Source: Buchananella felis
GTDB taxonomy: Bacteria; Actinomycetota; Actinomycetes; Actinomycetales; Actinomycetaceae
DNA length: 64,000 nt
Assembly: GCF_041380015.1 (NCBI RefSeq)
Contig: NZ_CP159978.1
Direction: 5' to 3' (one strand)
Positions 52,891-60,707 of this stretch are shown piece after piece. The position numbers were made by a program, and so were the translations under genes. Position 1 is the stretch's first letter; each line of letters opens with the position of its first letter. Below the pieces are notes generated by a model that searched no databases, was not told where the DNA came from, and saw nothing but the letters and a program-made list of their open reading frames with translations.

Positions 52891-55285
52891 TCTTCTCCAG
52901 TTGGGGGTGCGTGGCAAAGGCCCGCGCCCCCAACTCTCGTCTCCGCCCAGGTGAGGGGCGCACCCCTAAGTCAGGCCCCGCGCAGGCCCGGGACACAACC
53001 ACCAAATCGATACCGGCCTGGGAAACCTGGAGCAGACAGTCCCGGGTAGCTGGCGGCACGCGCACCACCACCCGGCCCGGCTCTCCGCGTTCCCGTACCC
53101 TTTCCAGCGCCTGCGTGGCGGCCTGCACCACCTGCTGCTGCTCGGCTGCGGGCAGGGCTCCTTTCGAGTCGTCCAGCAGGATGACCTCCAAGCCCTGCGC
53201 TCGAAGCTGCCGGGCGCAGCGGGCCACCGGGGTGCGCGTGAAGCACGCCGCACGCAGTTCGTCTCTCAGCTCGGCTTCCAGGAGTTGCGCCTCTAGCCTC
53301 ACGGCCGCACTGGCGCCCTCCCCGTTAACGAGCCGGATCAAGAGTGGCTGGATGCGTGCGCGAAGTTCGCTGCGGGTCCGATTCAGTTCCTTCTGCGCCA
53401 GCCCTTCCACCTGCATCCAGTACTCGAGCTCGTTGCTGTGGTGATTCTCTGCGGCGATGCTTTGGGATGCCCGCTCTGACCATGCGCTGAAGACGTGCCA
53501 GATGATTAGTTGGAAGACGTGTCCGGCCAGGTACTCGGTGAGCTTGTTCCAGTCTTGTGCGAAGTGGGCTGTGGAGGCTACGGACAGCAGGCAGATGCCG
53601 ACCATGCCGGCCCAGCCAAAGCCCGGCAGTCCCCGCAATAGCAGGGCGCAGAGCACAAACACCCCGACGCTGGGAGCCCAGTGGTCCCAGCTCGCAATGG
53701 TCGGTGAGGTCGAGAACGCGTTTTGTAGGCCCGTGGAGACCAGTACTGCGCCAACGATCAGGGCCGCAGTGAGGCGGGGTCTACTCCCCTTCCACTGCGG
53801 CCGCATCACGCCCCAGACGGCCCCGGCCATCAGGGCAAGGGCGGCCACCTGTACTCCGGGGACGGTGTATGCGTTCCACTGGAATACGGTCGCCACCGCT
53901 ATGTAGAGGATTGCCAGGGGCGCAAACCTGCGCGCGACGCTAGAGAGCAACAGTTGCTGAAATGGAGCGTGCTTACTTTCGACTGCTCGGACTCGAAAGA
54001 CGATGCTGGTTCCTTGACCTGGGGCACTCTTCAGCTTGACTTCGATACCGGATTCTTGGGCCCGCCGCTTTATCGAGTTTGCCAGCCCGTGCCGGTTGGA
54101 GGCGGCTGCGTGGTTAAAGCCCACCCCGTTGTCCCACACTTCGACGCTGAGAGCGTTGGCATCGCTTTGGAGGCGGATTTTGCGTTGCACTGGTTGGCCC
54201 GACGTTCCCGCGTGCCGCAGCGAGTTTCGCACCGCCTCCTTGACGGCGTCTTGCAGGGCTCTGCTCACTCCACTGACCAGGAGGAAGTCGTTCTCTATTG
54301 CCGCCTCCACCGCCACTGGCTCACTGCAGTGTGTTAATTCCTCGCTCAGTAACTGTTTAAGCTCGGTGGCGCAGTTCGCGGTGACGATGGGTGAATCAGG
54401 ACACAATTTTTCCATGAGGGAATTGGAGGTCGCAGCCATACTCAACGCGCCGATTTCTCCCTTGCTCACAAGCAGCAGCACCGAGAGGACCTCGTCGTGT
54501 ACAAAGTCGTCAGCCCGTTCCTTGGCAAGGGTGACGCCCCTTTGGTTGGCTAGCGCGATCCGCTGGGCTGCGCTTTCGCGTTCTGAGGTGTCCAGTTGTT
54601 CGCACCGCCCGATCACCCAGAGCATCGCGTACAGGTGGACCAGGTTGTAGAGACCGAAGAAGAGGGCGTGCTGTATTGCTTCTAGGAGTTCTCCCTGCGA
54701 CTGCGTAAGCCCACTCAACAACAGAAATGGCATGGCACTGAACACGACGCGTTTGGCCCAGGCGGGCGAAAGTGCTGCCACCGACACCTGGCTCAGTACC
54801 GAGAAATAGAGCGTCATGACAGATCCGGCCGATGCTGTGGCGTCGGTTAACCCAATGGCGGCTTCTCTGACATCACCAATCGGCGCTAGGAGCAGAATCC
54901 CTGCGGTGAGCGAGAAGAAGAAAAAGGCAAGCGGGTAGAGGTGCCCGACGGCGCGCCAGGCCTGAGACACTTTGCGCGCACTGTTTTGGTAAGGGGTTTT
55001 TCGCAGGGCGATCGCCACCACTGCCATGGCGCCCACGAGAACGGGAACCGTGGTGACAATCGTCTGCGATACCTCCAGCACTTGGACCATCCACCCGTGT
55101 CCGGCCGGCGGGGAGGAGGGTTCTTGCCGCAGAGCCAGAAACAGAGCGGTAGCTCCACTCCCGACGGCAAATGCGCTGCGTCCGTAGTCGGCGTGGCGGT
55201 ATCGGCTACACACTTTGCCATTGTGTCCGCCATGGCAACTGAGCTTGAAGCCGGGCGGAGCAGGAACCCCGCCAGGTTGATTCAT
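52865..55285 (-). CDS. Large two-module sensor histidine kinase (paralogue 1)
   Basis: An 806-residue membrane protein. The N-terminal sensor has about six helices (40-230). A dimerisation/phospho-acceptor helix contains DDFVHDEVLSVLLL with H263, followed by a HATPase domain with N-box VKEAVRNSLRHAG (348-360), DNGVGF (385-390) and APGQGTSIVF. The chain then enters a second group of four or five helices (455-600), a coiled-coil (ELEYWMQVEGLAQKEL) and a C-terminal domain with AELRDELRAACF and GLEVILLDDS. That last domain resembles a degenerate ATPase module without the Asn box. The H-box differs from the usual HisKA_3 ELHD pattern. It lies 9 bp after the response regulator. The C-terminal 25 residues cover the ino1 terminator and may be an extension. 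Confidence 0.75.
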   Translation of the reverse strand: MNQPGGVPAPPGFKLSCHGGHNGKVCSRYRHADYGRSAFAVGSGATALFLALRQEPSSPPAGHGWMVQVLEVSQTIVTTVPVLVGAMAVVAIALRKTPYQNSARKVSQAWRAVGHLYPLAFFFFSLTAGILLLAPIGDVREAAIGLTDATASAGSVMTLYFSVLSQVSVAALSPAWAKRVVFSAMPFLLLSGLTQSQGELLEAIQHALFFGLYNLVHLYAMLWVIGRCEQLDTSERESAAQRIALANQRGVTLAKERADDFVHDEVLSVLLLVSKGEIGALSMAATSNSLMEKLCPDSPIVTANCATELKQLLSEELTHCSEPVAVEAAIENDFLLVSGVSRALQDAVKEAVRNSLRHAGTSGQPVQRKIRLQSDANALSVEVWDNGVGFNHAAASNRHGLANSIKRRAQESGIEVKLKSAPGQGTSIVFRVRAVESKHAPFQQLLLSSVARRFAPLAILYIAVATVFQWNAYTVPGVQVAALALMAGAVWGVMRPQWKGSRPRLTAALIVGAVLVSTGLQNAFSTSPTIASWDHWAPSVGVFVLCALLLRGLPGFGWAGMVGICLLSVASTAHFAQDWNKLTEYLAGHVFQLIIWHVFSAWSERASQSIAAENHHSNELEYWMQVEGLAQKELNRTRSELRARIQPLLIRLVNGEGASAAVRLEAQLLEAELRDELRAACFTRTPVARCARQLRAQGLEVILLDDSKGALPAAEQQQVVQAATQALERVRERGEPGRVVVRVPPATRDCLLQVSQAGIDLVVVSRACAGPDLGVRPSPGRRRELGARAFATHPQLEKISVRAGPE
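52899..52935 (+). terminator. Probable ino1 terminator inside the 3' end of the convergent kinase gene
   Basis: AGTTGGGGG (52899-52907) and CCCCCAACT (52927-52935) form a 9-bp stem with a 19-base loop, starting 9 bp after the ino1 stop. It lies within the last codons of the opposite-strand histidine kinase. Confidence 0.5.
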
Positions 55286-55294
55286 AGTAAGACT

Positions 55295-55972
55295 CTATTC
55301 GCCGCAAGCCGGAGGCGGCACCAAACCGTCCTCCACCGCGCGGCGGTAGAGATCCACGCGAGAATCTGCAGGACGCCCCACCTCCCGGTATCGGGTGCGA
55401 ATGCGGGAAATGTAGGTGTTGACGGTGTTTTCCTTGATCCCCTCGGTGTGTGCCACCTGGGTTGCGGACTTGCCGGCCGCGTAGGCAGCCAGCACGCGTG
55501 CCTCGACCTTGCTGAGATAGTTGGCAACAAAGTCCTCGTCTTGATCCAACGCGCTTGCCCAGTCTAGGTTCGCCCTCACCTCCCCGCACTGGGCGGCCCT
55601 GACCGCATCAATGAGATCCTGAGTGGGAGCGCTTTTCCGCACAACCGAAAGGGCTCCGCCTTTGATTGCCTGGCGGATTAGGAACGGGTTATCACCGGAG
55701 GTGAACACAACCACCTCGTGCTTAGACTCCGCCAAAATGGGGATCATCTGATCCGGCCCCATAGGGTCAGGCAATCGCAAATCCAGCACCACGACGCACG
55801 GAGGGAAGCGGTGCAACTCCTTGCGGGCGGCAGCAAACGAGGCAAACCATTCGTAACCGCAGGCCACCCCCGCATTCACTAGCGATAGCCCTACTCCTTC
55901 ACCTGTAGTTTGGTGGTCATCTATCACCAAGACCACCGAACCAGCAGTTTCCGGTGGATCAACCTCGTTCAC
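55295..55972 (-). CDS. NarL/LuxR-type response regulator
   Basis: A 225-residue two-component regulator. The receiver domain has VIDDHQ (acidic pocket), the phospho-acceptor D in VVLDLRLPDPMG (near residue 63), the T/S switch in VVFTSGDN and the K in VVRKSAPT. The C-terminal LuxR helix-turn-helix is LSKVEARVLAAYAAGKSATQVAHTEGIKENTVNTYISRI. Start is GTG at 55972. It lies between the two large paralogous kinases, 57 bp from the upstream one and 9 bp from the downstream one, and should receive phosphoryl groups from one or both. Its targets are unknown. Confidence 0.9.
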   Translation of the reverse strand: MNEVDPPETAGSVVLVIDDHQTTGEGVGLSLVNAGVACGYEWFASFAAARKELHRFPPCVVVLDLRLPDPMGPDQMIPILAESKHEVVVFTSGDNPFLIRQAIKGGALSVVRKSAPTQDLIDAVRAAQCGEVRANLDWASALDQDEDFVANYLSKVEARVLAAYAAGKSATQVAHTEGIKENTVNTYISRIRTRYREVGRPADSRVDLYRRAVEDGLVPPPACGE

Positions 55973-56029
55973 TGTTCCCGCCCTGCCTTCGCATAGAAAC
56001 CTTTCAGCTATCTTCGGTTACCAACGCTG

Positions 56030-58342
56030 TTAACGCAAGGGCCATTCTCGTCCTTGGGATAGGGCCTCTTTCGAGGTCGCAGTTCTTTGTCTCGCCTCTA
56101 CAGCCTCTGGCATCGGAGTAAGGGGGCGCGGTATCGACACGATTTGGGTGCCGCCTTGAGACACGACCACCAGCGTAGGCCGGCTGACCGGTAAAACTCG
56201 CACCACCACTTGCCCATCATCCCCTGAGTTTGAGGCAAGGTGAAGGGCAGCATTGACTGCTTCCACCATTACGGTGTGCTGCCAAGGGGGTAGGCGACCG
56301 TCTGAGTCGTCCAAGAGCACAACTTCTAGCCCGCGAGCGCGTAATTCCCGCGCGCGCGCAGGCACGCCACTTCCAGTGAAACACGGCGCGCGCAGTTCGT
56401 CACGCAACTCCGCCTCGATGAGTAGTGACTCCAGTTGCACATCTGGATCATGAGCATGACCACCGATGACCTGATCCATAAGTGGCCGTACCCTGCTTTC
56501 GAGTTGTTCCCGCGTTACCCTGAGTAGTTCTTGCACCTTTTCTTCCACGCTCATCCAGTACTCCAACTCGCGGCGTAGCAGATTCTGTTCAGCAATTCGA
56601 TGCGCGGAGCGTTCTGACCAAGCCGCCAAAAGTTGCCACAGAAAAAGCAGGAACACGTGCCCGACCAAGAACACGAACAGGTCGGATAGACCGCCCACAA
56701 ACACAGCTGCCGCCAGCGCCGCCGCAACACAGATTCCTGCCATACCCACCCAGGCCGGAATCGAACTCCTTCTAAGGGCTAGCACGCACATGAGGAGAGT
56801 CCCAATTCCGGTTGCCCACGATTGCCATGAAACCAGGGTGCCTGCCGTTACACAGGGGAGCTGCACAAGGTTTGCTCCAAACGCCAAGGCAGCTACCACC
56901 CATGCTTTTCCCTCGTTGGAGGCGCCGTTTTCCCCCTTGGCGGTAGCCAGCCAGGTAGCAATCGTCAACGCCACGACAGTAGCTACAGCCACACCGGGCA
57001 AGGTGTAGTCGTCCCAGTGAAACATGGCCGCGATCATGCTGTAAGAAAACGAGAGAAGGGTGAGCACACTGCGGGGGACGGCGTCCACTGCATGGTGTAG
57101 TGGTGTGACTACATTGTTGACCGCCGAACTGAGTTCGAAGCTGACCAATGTGCCAACACCAGGCCTGGAGACAAGGGAGACCCGCACTCCGCTATCCTGC
57201 GCCCGGCGCATGATCGAGTTCTTCAGGCCGTGACGATCACGCGCCAGACCGGGGTCAAAGCCAACGCCGTCATCCCATACCTCTATGCGAAGCGTGTCGA
57301 CCGCGCTGTTGACTCGCACTTCTCGACGCACTTTCCGGGTAGAGGTTTCGGCGTGCTCTATCGAATTGCGCACCGCCTCCCGCACCGCCGCCATCAGCGC
57401 CTGCGCCACCCCTACTGGGAGAAAACGATCTACTTCTACCTGCCCGTCAACGGACACTCGCCCCAACCACTGCTCCGACTCTGCACGCACCCAATCTAAG
57501 AGCTCGCTAGCGCTGCCAGGCAAACGCTCGCGTTCGCTACCCTCCAGTTTCGTATGCACCTGTCTGGCGATATTTGCGGCTCGCTCGGTGGAGAGCTGCC
57601 CTCTACTGACCAGGATCAGCGCAGAGAGTATCTCGTCATGCACGAAGTCCTCTGCCCGCCGGCGCCCCAACGTTGCTGCCCGTTCCGTCACCAGTGCGGC
57701 GGCGTTTTTCGCCTGCACCAGTTCAGCCTCGTCCAGCTGTTCGGCACGGTCAAGCACCCAGCTCAACGCGTAGATCAATACCAGTAGGAAAAGGACGTAG
57801 TAGGTAGTGCGTTGCCACGCCAAGTCAGAAAGAGGTCCAGCTTCTAACCAACCCGCAAAGAAAAGGCCTGGTGAGGCCAGCAAAACGGCCCACTTACCCC
57901 ACCTTAAGGGCATGAACGCGACAGCCATCAGTGGCACCACAGGGCTAACCATGACGAATACGTTCGCTAACTGGGCTAGATCGGATTTGCTGCTATGCAA
58001 CGCGTTGAAACTCAGAATTATGGCAACCGCCCAGTAGACAGCCAGGTAGAGCCAGCCCACAAAATAAATGATCCACGCGAACGAGGTCGGTAAGTCCGCG
58101 TTGCGCCAGCCCGCGACCAGGGTTCCAGCTAACGCCAGAACGGCGATCAGCACAGGCAAGAGTAGGGTAACGCCCAACAGTAACTGGGCAACGCTGGCTG
58201 TTGGCAGTTTCCAGGCTGCCGCTCGGGCCGTGGGCAGCATTGTCACGCACAGAAGCCCGGTGACGCCTCCTGTCAAGGCGTAGGTGCGTCGAACGAAGTC
58301 GGCATGCGAGGACCCGCCGACTTTGTAGGTCCTATTCATCAC
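56030..58342 (-). CDS. Large two-module sensor histidine kinase (paralogue 2)
   Basis: A 770-residue paralogue of the 52865-55285 kinase with the same order. There are N-terminal helices (about 25-195) and EDFVHDEILSALILV with H235. The HATPase has N-box REAVRNSIEHA (321-331), DDGVGF (357-362) and RPGVGTLVSFEL. A second membrane group (425-570), the coiled-coil RELEYWMSVEEKVQELL and the C-terminal domain with AELRDELRAPCF and GLEVVLLDDS (636-680) follow. The two proteins are clearly homologous throughout but only moderately alike, so they are old duplicates rather than a recent one. GTG 58342 and ATG 58339 are both possible starts. It is first in the three-gene unit. The signal sensed is unknown. 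Confidence 0.75.
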   Translation of the reverse strand: MMNRTYKVGGSSHADFVRRTYALTGGVTGLLCVTMLPTARAAAWKLPTASVAQLLLGVTLLLPVLIAVLALAGTLVAGWRNADLPTSFAWIIYFVGWLYLAVYWAVAIILSFNALHSSKSDLAQLANVFVMVSPVVPLMAVAFMPLRWGKWAVLLASPGLFFAGWLEAGPLSDLAWQRTTYYVLFLLVLIYALSWVLDRAEQLDEAELVQAKNAAALVTERAATLGRRRAEDFVHDEILSALILVSRGQLSTERAANIARQVHTKLEGSERERLPGSASELLDWVRAESEQWLGRVSVDGQVEVDRFLPVGVAQALMAAVREAVRNSIEHAETSTRKVRREVRVNSAVDTLRIEVWDDGVGFDPGLARDRHGLKNSIMRRAQDSGVRVSLVSRPGVGTLVSFELSSAVNNVVTPLHHAVDAVPRSVLTLLSFSYSMIAAMFHWDDYTLPGVAVATVVALTIATWLATAKGENGASNEGKAWVVAALAFGANLVQLPCVTAGTLVSWQSWATGIGTLLMCVLALRRSSIPAWVGMAGICVAAALAAAVFVGGLSDLFVFLVGHVFLLFLWQLLAAWSERSAHRIAEQNLLRRELEYWMSVEEKVQELLRVTREQLESRVRPLMDQVIGGHAHDPDVQLESLLIEAELRDELRAPCFTGSGVPARARELRARGLEVVLLDDSDGRLPPWQHTVMVEAVNAALHLASNSGDDGQVVVRVLPVSRPTLVVVSQGGTQIVSIPRPLTPMPEAVEARQRTATSKEALSQGREWPLR

Positions 58343-58564
58343 GTGCCATCCGTAAAGCCATCACGCCCCCGGAATTCTCTGCCAACTGGATTGAGTATTA
58401 CCCAATTGTGCGTCGAGCGATTAGTCAGCTATCCGGTGCGGCCTGTCTGACTTCCTGTATTCAGATGCCGAGAAGGAAAGCACACGCACCCACAGCGACC
58501 AGTTACGCTCACGCTCTCCAGCAGGGGAGGCCGATGCAACCGGTGGCTTTGGGCGCGCCCCGCA

Positions 58565-60136
58565 CTAGGTGGTGTGCGGAACGTCGGAGTCGCGGCGCTT
58601 GGCCACCAGCAGGTCTCGCTGCTCGCGCGGGTCCAGCTCGCTGATCGCCTTGCCCTCGGCCTCCCACCAGGCCAGCAGCTCCTCGCGGGCGGCCTCCCGG
58701 CCCAGCAGGCCGCGCTCCAGGCGCAGTTCCATCAGGAAGTGGCGGGCGTGCCCCACCATGATGCCGGGGCCGATGCCCAGGATCTCCCCGATCTCGGCGC
58801 CGTCCAGGTCGGGGCGCAGGGAGGCCATCTCCTCCGCCTCTGCCAGGGCGGCGATGCGCTGCTCCAGGTCGTCGTAGGCGGAGTGCAGGATCAGCACCTT
58901 GCGGCGGTTGCGGGTGGTGACGTCGGCGCGGGTGAGGCGGTGCAGGCGCTCCAGCATCTCCCCGGCGTCGGTGACGTAGCGGCGCACGGCGCTGTCGGTC
59001 CAGGCCGCCTCGCCGTAGCCGTGGAAGCGCAGGTGCAGGGCCACCAGCTTGACCACGTCCTTGGTGGTCTTCTTGTCGAAGCGCAGGGCCTTCATGCGGG
59101 CCCCGGTCATCTTCGCGCCCACGATGTCGTGGTTGTGGAAGGTGACCTGGCGGCCCTCGAAGCGCCGGGTGGCGGGCTTGCCGACGTCGTGCATCAGGGC
59201 GGCGAAGCGCAGGCGGAAGTCGGGGCGCGGCACGGGGCCGTCCCCGTCCGTCTCCAGCGCGATGGCCTGGTCCAGCACGGTCAAGGTGTGCTCGTAAACG
59301 TCCTTGTGGCGCCCGTGCTCGTCCACCGTCTCTTGCAGGGCAGAGAGCTCGGGCAACACCACGTCAGCAACCCCGGTGTGCACCATCAGCTCCAGGCCGC
59401 GCCTGGGGGCCGGGGAGAGGATGAGGCGTTCCAGTTCGCCGCGCACGCGCTCGGCGGAGACGATCTCCAGGCGGGTGGCCATCGCCGTCATGGCGCTCAT
59501 GACGTCGGGGTCCACGTCCAGTCCCAGTTGGGCGGTGAAGCGGGCGGCGCGCATGATGCGCAGCGGGTCGTCGTCGAAGGACTGCGCGGCGCCCACGGGG
59601 GTGCGCAACAGCCCGTCGGCCAGGTCGTTCAGTCCGCCGTGGGGGTCCACCAGCTCCAGGCTGGGCAGGCGCAGCGCCATCGCGTTGACGGTGAAGTCGC
59701 GGCGGGTCAGGTCGCCCTCCAGGGTGTCGCCGTACTCGACCACGGGCTTGCGACTGCCGGGCTCGTAGGCCTCGGTGCGGTAGGTGGTCACCTCCACCAC
59801 CACGCTGCCGCGCCTTGCCCCGATGGTGCCGAAGTCGCGCCCCATGTCCCAGGTGGTGTTGCCCCAGGCGGCCAGGATCTCCTCAGTCTGCTCGGGGCGG
59901 GCGGAGGTGGTCAGGTCCAGGTCGTGCGGGGCGATGCCCAGGAACGCGTCGCGCACCGGCCCGCCCACCAGCGCGATCTCGTGGCCGGCGCGCACAAAGG
60001 CGTCGGCCAGCTCCATCAGGCTGCGCGGCAGGTTGGCCCCCACGTGGGCGCCGCGAGCGCGCAGCTCGTCCAGGCTGCCGAGCTCGGGCAAAACGGTGGG
60101 AAGAGCGGGCTGTTCCGGGGTGATTTGCGTGTCCAT
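58565..60136 (-). CDS. cca: CCA tRNA nucleotidyltransferase (class II, bacterial)
   Basis: It adds or repairs the 3' CCA end of tRNAs. The 523-residue protein has the class II head ALVGGPVRDAFLG and the metal-binding DLDLTT. It also has the RRDFTVNAMA segment, a nucleotide-recognition region (DDPLRIMRAARFTAQLG) and a C-terminal HD domain with FAALMHDVGKPATR, as in longer actinobacterial enzymes. It is divergent from the NUDIX gene, in the order seen in mycobacteria (Rv3907c/Rv3908/Rv3909/Rv3910). The enriched-word variant GGAACGTCGG lies at its 3' end. Confidence 0.93.
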   Translation of the reverse strand: MDTQITPEQPALPTVLPELGSLDELRARGAHVGANLPRSLMELADAFVRAGHEIALVGGPVRDAFLGIAPHDLDLTTSARPEQTEEILAAWGNTTWDMGRDFGTIGARRGSVVVEVTTYRTEAYEPGSRKPVVEYGDTLEGDLTRRDFTVNAMALRLPSLELVDPHGGLNDLADGLLRTPVGAAQSFDDDPLRIMRAARFTAQLGLDVDPDVMSAMTAMATRLEIVSAERVRGELERLILSPAPRRGLELMVHTGVADVVLPELSALQETVDEHGRHKDVYEHTLTVLDQAIALETDGDGPVPRPDFRLRFAALMHDVGKPATRRFEGRQVTFHNHDIVGAKMTGARMKALRFDKKTTKDVVKLVALHLRFHGYGEAAWTDSAVRRYVTDAGEMLERLHRLTRADVTTRNRRKVLILHSAYDDLEQRIAALAEAEEMASLRPDLDGAEIGEILGIGPGIMVGHARHFLMELRLERGLLGREAAREELLAWWEAEGKAISELDPREQRDLLVAKRRDSDVPHTT

Positions 60137-60197
60137 CGCTACAAGCGTGCCACGACCGGACGGGAACTAATAGCCGCGCTCGCCTAAAGTGGTGCCC

Positions 60198-60707
60198 ATG
60201 TCCATTCCCGTGCCCAAGCCGCGCGCCCCCCTGCGGGGTATGCGCTCTCCCTTGGAACGGCAACTTCCCGTGGTTGACGAGGTGAGTGCCGGCGGGATCG
60301 TGGTGGACGTGGTGGACGGCAAGGCGTTTGTGGCGGTAATCGCACGCCGCAACCGGGCCGGGCGCCTGGAGTGGTGCCTGCCTAAGGGGCACCTGGAGGG
60401 CACCGAGACCGCCCCGCAGGCCGCAGTGCGTGAGATCAGCGAGGAGACCGGCATTTCGGGCCGGGTGCTGGCTCACCTGGACACCATCGAGTACTGGTTT
60501 GCGGGCTACGACCGCCGCGTCCACAAGGTGGTGCACCACTACCTGCTGGAGGCCACCGGCGGGGAGCTGACGGTGGAGAACGACCCGGACAAGGAGGCCG
60601 AGGACGTGGCGTGGGTGCCTGCCCACCAGGTCGCCGAGCGCCTGTCTTACCCCAACGAGCGTCGCGTGGTGGCCCTGGCCCTGCGCCTACTGACGGAGCC
60701 GGCGTGA
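60198..60707 (+). CDS. NUDIX hydrolase
   Basis: A 169-residue NUDIX pyrophosphohydrolase. The NUDIX box GHLEGTETAPQAAVREISEE followed by TG matches G-x5-E-x7-R-E-U-x-E-E-x-G. The substrate is uncertain (a diadenosine polyphosphate or oxidised nucleotide is typical); the mycobacterial positional counterpart is MutT4. ATG at 60198 is preferred over the in-frame GTGs just before it. The stop overlaps the GTG at 60704 of the next gene, indicating coupling. Confidence 0.88.
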   Translation: MSIPVPKPRAPLRGMRSPLERQLPVVDEVSAGGIVVDVVDGKAFVAVIARRNRAGRLEWCLPKGHLEGTETAPQAAVREISEETGISGRVLAHLDTIEYWFAGYDRRVHKVVHHYLLEATGGELTVENDPDKEAEDVAWVPAHQVAERLSYPNERRVVALALRLLTEPA

